Positions 32,390-40,498 of a DNA stretch of 54,485 nt are shown here, in pieces. The stretch lies in assembly GCA_011389765.1 (NCBI GenBank), contig JAABTT010000018.1, positions 1 to 54,485 of the forward strand, in the 5' to 3' direction. The translations under genes were made by a program, and so were the position numbers. Position 1 is the first letter of the stretch; the number at the start of each line of letters is the position of its first letter. The notes under the pieces were generated by a model. It had not been told where the DNA came from, ran no database searches, and saw only the letters and a program-made list of their open reading frames with translations. This DNA comes from Desulfohalobiaceae bacterium S24 (GTDB taxonomy: Bacteria > Desulfobacterota > Desulfovibrionia > Desulfovibrionales > Desulfothermaceae).

Positions 32390-33217
32390 TCAAGATACAT
32401 TGAGCGGAACAAGCGTGGTCTCTTCCGGCAAGTTCAGCTCAAGACTTGAGTTGGGCCAGGATTTGCGCAGGGGCTCAATGTCCTTGATGATGATGAGCAC
32501 TTCTTCCTGGCGCTTGTTCTTCAGATGCACCCGAAGCGGAATCATTCGTCCCTGCTCTTGGGCATATTTTGAAAATTGAATGCTCCACTCGGTCCCGCTG
32601 CCGCCCTGCATGGCCATGGGCAGACCTCTGCGGTCCAGGATGATCTCCCTGATCCGCTGTCCAGAGGCAAAGGTGTAGCTGTAGCCTTGATCTTTGACGT
32701 ATCGGCCCCTGGGGTAACCGGAACCCAGGAGGCTCTCCCAATGACCGGTCAAAAGAAAGAGCAGTTCCTGGATATCGAATGGCGAATCCACCCCCATCCT
32801 TCTGACCCCTGTCCTGGAATCGGGATGGGTATAGGCCTTTTGCTGTGTGGGTACATACCCAAGCCAGAGATCCTCGTCCACCCGCCAGAGGGCAAAGGTC
32901 TTCCCGAATCCGGCTTTGAGGTTCAAGCGCAAAGGCAAAGCATAATTTCCCCACAGCTCAAGTTCGATGCGTTGATTTTGCTGCGGAGAAAAAAAATGCA
33001 GACCGGCCTTCAGCCGGCAGCCCCGGTCCATGAAGGGATCCTCGGGCTGGACATTCCGGAAGCGGGTCCAGACTTCTTCCGGCGAAAGCCCCGGCTGAGG
33101 GACCTTCGGACCGACCTGATAGAGACAGCCGGAGAGCAGGGCGCTGCAGAGGAGCAGACTGAACAACAGGAGGTCCCTTGATTTCCGACTCAGATCTTTT
33201 ATACCCGTTTCCTTCAT
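32390..33217 (-). CDS. LolB-like outer-membrane lipoprotein
   Basis: A 275-residue lipoprotein: the signal LLLFSLLLCSALLSGC ends in a lipobox (LSGC, Cys at about residue 31). The mature part has beta-rich segments, e.g. RLKAGLHFFSPQQNQRIELE, RLNLKAGFGKTFALWRVD and LGYVPTQQKAY, consistent with the LolA/LolB half-barrel that carries lipoproteins to the outer membrane. Support comes from context: a TPR lipoprotein gene lies directly upstream, the same pairing as TPR-lolB in pseudomonads. Sequence identity to LolB is low, so this is an inference. Confidence 0.65.
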   Translation of the reverse strand: MKETGIKDLSRKSRDLLLFSLLLCSALLSGCLYQVGPKVPQPGLSPEEVWTRFRNVQPEDPFMDRGCRLKAGLHFFSPQQNQRIELELWGNYALPLRLNLKAGFGKTFALWRVDEDLWLGYVPTQQKAYTHPDSRTGVRRMGVDSPFDIQELLFLLTGHWESLLGSGYPRGRYVKDQGYSYTFASGQRIREIILDRRGLPMAMQGGSGTEWSIQFSKYAQEQGRMIPLRVHLKNKRQEEVLIIIKDIEPLRKSWPNSSLELNLPEETTLVPLNVS

Positions 33218-33316
33218 CTTATTGTGATATGCCTGTATTTTGAGGTTTCAGGTTTTAAGATCAGATGAATCATTTTAAGCAGTTAACCGCCATTCGTATT
33301 GCGAATGTACGAAATC

Positions 33317-33442
33317 TGACCTCCGCCCTCCGACTTCTGCTCTCTGACCTCTGTCCTCTGTCCTCCGACTTCTGCTCTCTGACGTCTGACTTCTGACCTC
33401 TGACCTCTGACCTCTGACTTCTGACCTCTGACCTCTGTCCTC
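33317..33442 (-). repeat. TGACCTC heptamer array, 18 units in perfect register
   Basis: Eighteen consecutive 7-base units (TGACCTC and variants TGTCCTC, TGACTTC, CGACTTC, TGCTCTC) fill 126 bases without one slip. A 35-base higher-order block beginning CGACTTC-TGCTCTC occurs at 33331 and again at 33366. The last unit overlaps the stop codon of the TPR gene. A short minus-strand open frame with R-G-Q-R-S-E-V repeats (33275-33466) is just its translation. Confidence 0.95.
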
Positions 33443-35177
33443 ACAATTCCAGTAATTTTTGCTCAAGCGCCTTCTGCTTGGGGCTTCCCAGCTTGAGGGC
33501 CTTGCGATAGCCTTCCGCCGCTTTTTCCATCTTCTCCAGGCTCAGGGCGATTTCCGCATAATGCTCCCAGATGACCGGATCTTCTTCTGCCGCAGCCACG
33601 GCTGACTCGATGGTGGTCCAGGCCTTTTCCAAATCTCCGGCCTGATAATAATACCAGGCCAGGGAATCCAGGTAATAGCCATTGTTCGGATCATGCTCCA
33701 GGGCCTTGGTGATGAGCTCAAAGGCCCGCTGCATATCCTCCCGCTCTTCCACCAGGGAATAGCCAATAAAATTCATGGCCCCGGCATGCTCCGGTTCAAG
33801 GTTTAGAATGATCTCCATAAACGCAATGGCCTGCTCTCTGTGACCGAGCTCATGCTCCAGGACCCCGGCCTGGAAAAGGATCGGAACATTTTCTGGAAAG
33901 TGCTTCCGGGCCTGTTCCAGGACCTCCAAAGCCTCTTGCTCCTGTCCCTGCTCCCGCAAAATATCGCTTTCCAGGAGCCAGAATCGATCCTGTTCCGGGA
34001 ATTGTCCCTGCGCGGACCGAGCCTGTCTCAGGGCCTGATTCAACTTGCCCTGCTGCCAGAGCAATCTGGTCTTCAGAGTGAGGACCTGGGCGTAAAACTC
34101 CTGGTCTGTTCCAATGCTGTTCAGGATCTCGAGCGCCCCATCGATATCATTGCCCGCCTTGTACAGAGTCAAGGCATGATAGAACTTCCCCTCCGGATGA
34201 TCGGCAATCCGGTCTCCGAATTGAGAAAAAAGACGATTCGCGGATCCATAAAAATCATTTTGAAGAAAAATGGACACAGTGCGCAGCAAAAAACGTTCTT
34301 CCCGGGGAGCCTGACGAACCAGGGCCAAAGCTTTTTCAGGGTTGTTCAACTTGAGGTTCAACTCAATGAGTCGAATATAAATCTCCTGATTCGAGGCGTC
34401 CAATTCCAGCAGTTGGGTGTAGACCGCTTCTGCAGCCACATAATCCTTGGCCAATTCATGTTGGTAGCCAAGTTCGGCCCAGGCCTTGACAAAAGCCGGA
34501 TTGGAACGGGTCGCCGCTTTGAGGTGCTTGATGGTCAGGCTCCTTTTTTCCAGAGCCGAATACACCTGGGCCATGAGGTAGTGCTCGTCCGCGGTCCATT
34601 CATCTTTCGGGATATTGTTGAGCACGGCCCGGGACTTTTCATAATCCCGGATTTTGAGATACAGGCGAGCCAGATGTCTGAGGCCGAGCATATCCCGGGG
34701 ATGATTGGCGACATATTGATTGAGGACCTCCAGGGCTTGTCGCTTGTGGTCTTGATCAACATAAAAACGACTCAGCATCAGGCTCAGCTTGCGGTGCCCG
34801 GGGAATTTGTCCAGTGCGGATTTCAAGAGGGCCTCAACCTTGGAAAAATCTTCGAGGCGCCAGTATTGAGATGCCAGCTCCAAGTAGAGTTCCGGGGAGG
34901 CATCGCGTTTCAGGGCCTCCTCAAGGGCCTCAAGCGCCGCAGCCGGCTCGCCTTTGTGCAAATGATCCTGATAGGTGAGATAGTAATAGGTTGCCTTCGC
35001 CTGATCCGACATAACAGGGACCGGCTCCATTTGAACGTTCGGGGGCGAGTGAACGCCGCAAGCCGAAACAAATACGGCGCAGCCAATCAGCGCCCATCCC
35101 GACGCAGGCCGCCCCATCCTCCGGAAAAACCCGGACAGTTTCCGGCCGACCCCCCGTTTTCCGTTTTCTGAACTCAT
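33441..35177 (-). CDS. TPR-repeat lipoprotein
   Basis: A 578-residue envelope protein. After a charged N-terminus a signal segment (GWALIGCAVFVSAC) ends in a lipobox with Cys at about residue 40. The rest is a superhelix of TPR-like units, for example EDFSKVEALLKSALDKFPGH, LGLRHLARLYLKIRDYEKSR, NQEIYIRLIELNLKLNNPEK and NGYYLDSLAWYYYQAGDLEK. Proteins of this shape beside lolB are common in proteobacteria and may assist envelope assembly. Its ATG overlaps the stop of the HD-domain gene (ATGA). Its own stop codon lies inside the 18-unit heptamer array. Confidence 0.88.
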   Translation of the reverse strand: MSSENGKRGVGRKLSGFFRRMGRPASGWALIGCAVFVSACGVHSPPNVQMEPVPVMSDQAKATYYYLTYQDHLHKGEPAAALEALEEALKRDASPELYLELASQYWRLEDFSKVEALLKSALDKFPGHRKLSLMLSRFYVDQDHKRQALEVLNQYVANHPRDMLGLRHLARLYLKIRDYEKSRAVLNNIPKDEWTADEHYLMAQVYSALEKRSLTIKHLKAATRSNPAFVKAWAELGYQHELAKDYVAAEAVYTQLLELDASNQEIYIRLIELNLKLNNPEKALALVRQAPREERFLLRTVSIFLQNDFYGSANRLFSQFGDRIADHPEGKFYHALTLYKAGNDIDGALEILNSIGTDQEFYAQVLTLKTRLLWQQGKLNQALRQARSAQGQFPEQDRFWLLESDILREQGQEQEALEVLEQARKHFPENVPILFQAGVLEHELGHREQAIAFMEIILNLEPEHAGAMNFIGYSLVEEREDMQRAFELITKALEHDPNNGYYLDSLAWYYYQAGDLEKAWTTIESAVAAAEEDPVIWEHYAEIALSLEKMEKAAEGYRKALKLGSPKQKALEQKLLEL

Positions 35178-35917
35178 TGAATCTCCTGCTCCATTCTCCT
35201 GTACAAATACCCGCCGAGTTCCAGACCAATGTCAATGAACTCCGGGCCGTAGATTTGACCGGTCCGGGTCCTGAACGTATCGGCAATGGAGCGCACCACA
35301 TCCAGTCCTTTGGGAAAACGTTCATGTATCTTGTCCAGGGGCCATTCCAGGTAATCACAGATCTCCCAGAGCGTGGTCACAAAATTATCCGGCCCCCAGC
35401 GGAATTTATCGGCGTCATACAAAGCACCGTTTACAATTGCCGTTGTTGCGTCCGGCGCCGCTTGATTCGTCTTGAAGGCTTCGTGATTGGCGATGGCAAA
35501 AGCAATTATTTCTTTATCCTGTTGGGCGACAGGATAATCCTGGAGGATCGTGAAACTGAGTTCAGCTCCCTGTTTGGCGTGCTCACCCTGGAGGCGGCAA
35601 ATATCATGCATCAATCCGGAAATTTGAGCTAAAACAGCCACATGGCGACCCAGGTCCGTTTCCCAGCCGGCTGTCTCGGCCAGAACAATGGCCCCGGACT
35701 CAATCGCGACTTTTTTGCTGTGCTCGATCCCGTGGCCAAAGTCGTCGTTCAAAAAAGGGAGCACGTCTTCCCGGCAACGCAGGATCAGGGAGTGGCTGAA
35801 GAAGACTTCCTTGGAATAGCGCAGTTCATTCTGGTAATGATCGTAAAACGCTGGCCGTTTGCGTTGACTGATTTCCCAAGCCTCCTGGCGCAGCCGCTGC
35901 AAAATTTTTTTACTCAT
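35174..35917 (-). CDS. HD-domain phosphohydrolase-like protein
   Basis: A 247-residue protein with the HD-superfamily metal pattern: FGHGIEHSKKVA, then GLMHDICRLQGEHAKQGAEL (HD pair), AFAIANHEAFKTN and a later aspartate in NGALYDADKFRWG. HD domains hydrolyse nucleotides or phosphoesters; the substrate is unknown. The ATG at 35917 overlaps the rpoH stop by eight bases and its stop overlaps the TPR start, so translation is probably coupled with both. The link to rpoH suggests a stress or envelope function but does not prove it. Confidence 0.85.
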   Translation of the reverse strand: MSKKILQRLRQEAWEISQRKRPAFYDHYQNELRYSKEVFFSHSLILRCREDVLPFLNDDFGHGIEHSKKVAIESGAIVLAETAGWETDLGRHVAVLAQISGLMHDICRLQGEHAKQGAELSFTILQDYPVAQQDKEIIAFAIANHEAFKTNQAAPDATTAIVNGALYDADKFRWGPDNFVTTLWEICDYLEWPLDKIHERFPKGLDVVRSIADTFRTRTGQIYGPEFIDIGLELGGYLYRRMEQEIQ

Positions 35918-36920
35918 CACTGATCCAATCAGCTGAAAAATCGGGGATGGCCGTAGACAGCCTGCCTTTGAGTTTGGCGAGCAGTCTGTTTTCGATCTGC
36001 CGGACCCGTTCTCTGGTGATCCCATATTTGGCGCCGATCTCCCGCAAGGTCACCGGAGAAGACGTCAAGAGCCGGGTGAGGAGGATATCCTTTTCCTTGT
36101 CGTTGAGTTCCGGCAGGATGGTCTTCAGTTGCGTGTGCAGGAGAGTGCCCATCTCTTCTTTAGCCAGACGGTCCTCAGCACTGGCTTCCAGAGCCGGCAG
36201 CATATCCATGCGGGTTGCTGAGGAATCTTCCCCAAAGGGGGCGTCCAGAGAAAGATCCGACTGTCCCATGCGCATGGACATCTCAGAGATCTCTTCCTGA
36301 CTGACCTCCAGATTCTTGGAAAGGGTCTCGATATCCGGATCAAATCCTAGATTTTCGAGCCGTCTCTTTTCCTTCCCCAGATTATAAAAAAGTTTTCGCT
36401 GGGACTGGGTGGTTCCGATTTTGACCATCCGCCAGTTATCCATGATAAATTTCAGGATATAGGCCTTGATCCAGAAAGCGGCATAATAGGAGAATTTGAT
36501 CCCCCGATCAGGATCAAACTTCTGCACCGCTTTCATCAGTCCGATATTTCCCTCTTGAATCAGTTCCAGGACATTCTTCATCCAACGTCTCTGGAACTCC
36601 ATGGCGATTTTCACTACAAGCCGCAAATGCGAGGATATGAGCCGAAAAGCAGCGCTCTGATCGCCGTCCTCCTGAACTTTTCTGGCTAATTCAAATTCCT
36701 CTTCGGACTCCAGTGGCGGAAACTTGTTGATTTCCCGAAAATAGAGCTGCAGGGAGTCCTGCAGTGTCAAATCCCGCTTGGTGCTCACACTGGGCAAAAA
36801 TTTCGCAGGGGCCTCCTGAGCTTTGTCCTCTTTTTCCATCTGCGGCTTCTTGGCCTGTGTATCCTCCACATCTGTATCAGGAAATATTTCTTCTTGTTTT
36901 TGCTTTGAATTCTTTGACAT
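35910..36920 (-). CDS. rpoH: RNA polymerase sigma factor, sigma-32/RpoH type
   Basis: A 336-residue group 3 sigma factor. Region 1.2/2.1 begins DSLQLYFREINKFPPLESEE. Region 2 has RLVVKIAMEFQRRWMKNVLE, LIQEGNIGLMKAVQKFDPDRG and KFSYYAAFWIKAYILKFI. The RpoH box is present as TTQSQRKLFYNLGKEK. Region 4 ends with LREIGAKYGITRERVRQIEN. The N-terminal ~45 residues are a charged extension absent from E. coli RpoH. It probably controls a heat-shock regulon and is the first gene of an rpoH-HD-TPR-lolB-like run with overlapping frames. Confidence 0.92.
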   Translation of the reverse strand: MSKNSKQKQEEIFPDTDVEDTQAKKPQMEKEDKAQEAPAKFLPSVSTKRDLTLQDSLQLYFREINKFPPLESEEEFELARKVQEDGDQSAAFRLISSHLRLVVKIAMEFQRRWMKNVLELIQEGNIGLMKAVQKFDPDRGIKFSYYAAFWIKAYILKFIMDNWRMVKIGTTQSQRKLFYNLGKEKRRLENLGFDPDIETLSKNLEVSQEEISEMSMRMGQSDLSLDAPFGEDSSATRMDMLPALEASAEDRLAKEEMGTLLHTQLKTILPELNDKEKDILLTRLLTSSPVTLREIGAKYGITRERVRQIENRLLAKLKGRLSTAIPDFSADWISDE

Positions 36921-36996
36921 AATTGATAACCTGAAAACGGATGAACCGATGTTGCTCGAAGCGAGCCCGCCGTTCTCTCAAGTTTAAAGATTTTAT

Positions 36997-37025
36997 TTGT
37001 CTTTTTCAATCTTTTTAACTATAAA
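36997..37025 (+). promoter_or_regulatory. Candidate sigma-70 promoter for the argA-like gene
   Basis: TTGTCT (36997-37002) and TATAAA (37020-37025) are 17 bases apart in an AT-rich divergent gap; CAGGAGG and the GTG start follow at 37044 and 37056. On the other strand TTGAAA and TAAACT with 17-base spacing could serve rpoH. Confidence 0.5.
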
Positions 37026-37055
37026 ATTCAAATTTACGCTGGGCAGGAGGCTGCT

Positions 37056-37526
37056 GTGGAAGCCATTCGTTTAAGAAAGGCGGGTATCCAGGATGTTACA
37101 GCCATTCATGGCTTGTTGATGGCCAATTCACAAAAAGGACTCCTGCTTCCGCGTTCCTACAATGATCTCTACAATCACCTCCGGGATTTTTTTGTCCTGG
37201 AAAATGCCGGAGAAAATCGGATTATCGGCTGCTGCGCTTTAGGGATCACCTGGAAAAACCTGGCGGAAATCAGGTCGCTGGTGGTCGGCGAGTCGGTCCG
37301 AAGACAGGGCTGGGGACGCCGTCTCGTGGAAGCCTCTCTCAGCGAAGCCTTGACATTGGGAATCTATAGAGTGTTTACTCTCACCTATCAAGTCCCTTTT
37401 TTCGCCGGCAATGGATTTCAGGAGGTGGACAAGGAACATCTCCCCCAAAAAGTCTGGGCCGAATGCCTCCATTGTCCCAAATACCCGGACTGCTGTGACG
37501 AAGTAGCCATGCTGCATGAACTCTGA
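37056..37526 (+). CDS. GNAT N-acetyltransferase, short ArgA (N-acetylglutamate synthase) type
   Basis: A 156-residue acetyltransferase. The GNAT core is AIRLRKAGIQDVTAIHGLLM, the acetyl-CoA loop SVRRQGWGRRLVEASLSEAL and FTLTYQVPFFAGNGFQEVD. The C-terminal cysteine cluster CLHCPKYPDCCDEVAM with LPQKVWAEC is characteristic of the short ArgA-like synthases that start arginine biosynthesis in many non-enteric bacteria. The start is GTG with CAGGAGG five bases upstream. argD lies in the same window 25 kb away, so arginine genes here are scattered. Confidence 0.85.
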   Translation: MEAIRLRKAGIQDVTAIHGLLMANSQKGLLLPRSYNDLYNHLRDFFVLENAGENRIIGCCALGITWKNLAEIRSLVVGESVRRQGWGRRLVEASLSEALTLGIYRVFTLTYQVPFFAGNGFQEVDKEHLPQKVWAECLHCPKYPDCCDEVAMLHEL

Positions 37527-37663
37527 ACAAATTCCAAGCTCCACAGCATCGAAGGGTCCAGATCGAACTTCAGTCATTGAACTTTAAGATGGTTATATAG
37601 TATGACTCTTCTACACACTCTTCAAGGTGCGCATTCGTCGGATGAACCGAAATTGAGGTATCT

Positions 37664-38185
37664 GTGAATCAACTCAGACCGATATTTTCCCGGGATGCAA
37701 TCCGGCAGCGGGTCGAAGATCTGGCGGCCGACATTTCCAAACACTACCGTTACGGGGCCGAGCCCTTGGTTGCGGTCTGCGTCCTCAAAGGGGCCTTTGT
37801 TTTTTTTGCCGATCTCATCCGTGAGCTGCAATTTGGCCCGGAGCTGGACTTTGTCCGCTTGGCCAGTTATGGAAAAGAGACATCTCGGGGCGAAAAAGTG
37901 GTTTTTTCAAAAGATATTGAAGTGTCCATTGCGGACAAGCATGTCTTGATTGTCGAGGATATAGTTGATACCGGCAATACGGTGGACTACCTGGCCAGGG
38001 TTTTGCAGACCAGAAATCCAAAGAGCGTGAAGATCTGCGCACTGGTGCACAAAGTGTCCAGACGAGAGGTCCAGCTGCGCATCGACTTCTATGGCTTCAA
38101 GCTGAGCGAGGGCTTCATCGTCGGGTATGGCCTGGATTACGCCGAACAATATCGGAACCTCCCGAACATTTGCGAACTGGCCTGA
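37664..38185 (+). CDS. hpt: Hypoxanthine phosphoribosyltransferase
   Basis: A 173-residue type I PRTase that salvages hypoxanthine/guanine to nucleotides. Signature elements are AVCVLKGAFVFFADLIREL, the PRPP-binding loop VLIVEDIVDTGNTVDYL, and FYGFKLSEGFIVGYGLDYAE with the purine-stacking aromatic region. Length is usual. The start is GTG at 37664 with GAGG upstream. It is in a mono- or bicistronic position between argA-like and a DUF3426 gene. Confidence 0.95.
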   Translation: MNQLRPIFSRDAIRQRVEDLAADISKHYRYGAEPLVAVCVLKGAFVFFADLIRELQFGPELDFVRLASYGKETSRGEKVVFSKDIEVSIADKHVLIVEDIVDTGNTVDYLARVLQTRNPKSVKICALVHKVSRREVQLRIDFYGFKLSEGFIVGYGLDYAEQYRNLPNICELA

Positions 38186-38249
38186 AAAAAAAGACAGCAC
38201 TCCGGAACCGCAGCCTTCTGAAGGGGTCCTCAAAAATTTTGAAATTTTG

Positions 38250-38277
38250 GATTTTCGGTTTGCGATTTCCGATTGTT
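38250..38277 (+). repeat. GATTTTC-type heptamer array (4 units)
   Basis: GATTTTC, GGTTTGC, GATTTCC, GATTGTT: 28 bases with 7-base period but imperfect units, in the gap between hpt and the DUF3426 gene. Confidence 0.5.
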
Positions 38278-38343
38278 AAGACAAAGAATTTGGGCTGGTT
38301 ATCTTAGATACAAGCAACAACTTTTTCTTAAAGGCTCTCAACC

Positions 38344-39129
38344 ATGATCATCACCTGCCCCCAATGCAAAACACGCTACAGACTGGCCGAGCATCTGCTC
38401 AAGGATCAAGGGGGCAAAGTCCGCTGTTCCAGATGCAGCCACGTCTTTCAGGCCCCTCCGCCTGCTGCAGCCGGCCGGCCGGCTCTATCCGAACAAGGTT
38501 CTCCCCCTGATCAGGGGGCTGAGGAACCCTTCCGAAACGAAACAGAACCCAACGCCTCTTCCGCCAAGAAACCCGCTCGCCGTCTCTCGCTCCTCCTGCT
38601 TGTGCTGCTGCTTGTGCTGCTGCTCATCGGGGCGGGATATCTCTATTTTCCACAGATCAAAAGCCGGCTTCCCTTTTCTGGCGATGCCTCGCAACCCGGC
38701 AGCCTCTCCCAAAAAGAAGACTCAGCTCTCAGCGATCTCAGTCAGATCACCTTTACCGACGTCAGACAATACATGGTGGACAATGAAAAAATAGGCAAGC
38801 TGCTGATCATAGAGGGAAAGGCGGTCAATGAATCCTCGGTTCCGGTGGAAATGATCAAAATTCAGTCCGAAATCTTTGATGAAAACGGCAACAGTCTGCA
38901 GCGCAAATCCTTTTACTGCGGCAACACCCTCTCTCTGTTCCAGCTTCAGGTCCTCAATCAAAAGGAAATGGAATCCGCCCTGAAGTCCAAAGTGGGGGTT
39001 TTAACCAACAACAGCAACCTGGGCCCGGAGCAGGAAGTTTCTTTTATGACGATTTTTTACAACCCGCCGGAAGCTATGGCCGAGTTCAGCTTAAAAGTTG
39101 TCCAGGCCACCCCCGTCAGCCAGGATTGA
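38344..39129 (+). CDS. MJ0042-type zinc-ribbon and DUF3426 membrane protein
   Basis: A 261-residue protein. The N-terminal zinc ribbon reads ITCPQCKTRYRLAEHLL and VRCSRCSHVFQAPPP (two CXXC pairs). A proline/charged linker follows, then a single membrane helix (RLSLLLLVLLLVLLLIGAGY, about residues 81-100). The C-terminal periplasmic DUF3426 domain has LLIIEGKAVNESSVPVEMIK and a YCGNTLSLFQLQVLN segment. Many proteobacteria carry such proteins; function is unknown. radA starts 4 bases after its stop, so the two genes probably share a transcript. Confidence 0.88.
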   Translation: MIITCPQCKTRYRLAEHLLKDQGGKVRCSRCSHVFQAPPPAAAGRPALSEQGSPPDQGAEEPFRNETEPNASSAKKPARRLSLLLLVLLLVLLLIGAGYLYFPQIKSRLPFSGDASQPGSLSQKEDSALSDLSQITFTDVRQYMVDNEKIGKLLIIEGKAVNESSVPVEMIKIQSEIFDENGNSLQRKSFYCGNTLSLFQLQVLNQKEMESALKSKVGVLTNNSNLGPEQEVSFMTIFYNPPEAMAEFSLKVVQATPVSQD

Positions 39130-39133
39130 CGGC

Positions 39134-40498
39134 ATGTCCAAAACCACTTACCAGTGCACCGCCTGTGGTGCGCAGCTGAAACAATGGCAGGGGCAATGCC
39201 TGAAATGCAAAGAATGGGGAACGGTCCAAGAGATCCCGGGCCGGCAATCCCGGGACCTGAAAAACGCCTCCACCGCAAGCCTGCGCCCCTCCCTTTTGGA
39301 AGACTTGAATCAGGAGCAGACCCGCTGTGTGAGCACCGGGTCCCCGGCAGTGGACGAACTCCTGGGGCAGGGTCTTCCGCCGGGTTCGGTGGTCCTTCTC
39401 AGCGGCGAGCCGGGCATGGGCAAATCCACCTTTCTCCTCCAGCTCGCGGCCTCCTTCCATCAAAAAGGCCGAAAAGCCCTGTATGTCTCCAGTGAAGAGT
39501 CCCTGGGCCAGCTCAAACAGAGGAGCGAACGCCTGGGCCTTCTCGGCCGGAGGCTGCCGGTCCTGAATACCACCTCCCTTGAAGACGTCCTCAGTCTGCT
39601 GGAGACCGATCCACCCACAGCTCTGGTGCTCGACTCGGTCCAGACCGTCTCCTGCGCATTGACCGACGGCATCCCCGGCAGCATGGCCCAGGTCAGAGCC
39701 GCGGTTTCCGCACTGGTGGAGGCGGGCAAAAAAACCGGGACCATTCTCTTTCTGGTGGGCCATGTCACCAAAGAAGGCCAGATTGCCGGTCCCAAGGTCA
39801 TGGAGCATATGGTGGACACGGTTTTGCATCTCGAGGGGGACAGTCGGCATCTGTTCCGAATCATTCGGGTGGTGAAAAATCGATTTGGCGCCGCCAGCAA
39901 CATCCTGGTCCTGAAAATGATGGAAAGCGGCCTGCAGATTGTCCACGATCCGTCAACCTTTTTTCTCGAGGCCAGAGATCCTTCGCTCTCCGGAACGGCC
40001 CTGATCATGGCCCGGGAAGGCCACCGCTCCTTTGTCATTGAGATGCAGTCCCTGGCCAGCAAAAGCTTCCTGTCCATGCCCAGGCGGACCGCCCTCGGCC
40101 TGGATACCAACCGCCTGAATCTGCTTTTGGCCATTGCCGACAAAAAGCTTCGGCTCAACCTGGGGCAGATGGACATTTACGCCAAAACCGGAGGCGGGCT
40201 CAAGATCAGCGAGCCCGGTCTCGATCTGGGCTTGATCGCAGCGGTCCTCTCCTCGTACTATGATCGCTGCCTTCCGGAAAAGGCGGTCTTTTGGGGAGAA
40301 GTGGACCTGAGCGGACAGGTCCGGCCGGTGGTGGGGCATGAGCAACGGCTCAAGCAGGCCCGGACCCTCAAGTACACCCCGATTGTCTGCCCGGACAGCC
40401 AGGAAGCCCGCCAGGCAAAAGAGAGCGGGGCCGACCTGCTGCCCATCGGCAATATCCTGGAACTGCCCGGACGCCTGTTTCAACCTGTGAGCAAATAA
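39134..40498 (+). CDS. radA: DNA repair protein RadA
   Basis: A 454-residue RecA-like ATPase/branch-migration helicase. It has an N-terminal C4 zinc finger (YQCTACGAQL and CLKCKEWGT). The Walker A is LLSGEPGMGKSTFLLQLA (about residues 93-110). Walker B is TALVLDSVQTVSC, the RadA-specific KNRFG motif is present (VVKNRFGAAS), and a C-terminal Lon-protease-like domain contains TGGGLKISEPGLDLGLIAAV and VFWGEVDLSGQVRPV. The catalytic Ser-Lys dyad of Lon is lacking, as usual. Its 3' end overlaps the convergent LysM gene by 19 bases. Confidence 0.96.
   Translation: MSKTTYQCTACGAQLKQWQGQCLKCKEWGTVQEIPGRQSRDLKNASTASLRPSLLEDLNQEQTRCVSTGSPAVDELLGQGLPPGSVVLLSGEPGMGKSTFLLQLAASFHQKGRKALYVSSEESLGQLKQRSERLGLLGRRLPVLNTTSLEDVLSLLETDPPTALVLDSVQTVSCALTDGIPGSMAQVRAAVSALVEAGKKTGTILFLVGHVTKEGQIAGPKVMEHMVDTVLHLEGDSRHLFRIIRVVKNRFGAASNILVLKMMESGLQIVHDPSTFFLEARDPSLSGTALIMAREGHRSFVIEMQSLASKSFLSMPRRTALGLDTNRLNLLLAIADKKLRLNLGQMDIYAKTGGGLKISEPGLDLGLIAAVLSSYYDRCLPEKAVFWGEVDLSGQVRPVVGHEQRLKQARTLKYTPIVCPDSQEARQAKESGADLLPIGNILELPGRLFQPVSK

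Noticed and set aside
33317..33442. Possible CRISPR array
   Set aside because: Units are 7 bases and contiguous, with no unique spacers and no cas genes nearby.
33275..33466. 62-codon frame with R-G-Q-R-S-E-V repeats
   Set aside because: It is only the translation of the 18-unit heptamer array; a 7-base repeat gives a 7-residue repeat in any frame free of stops.
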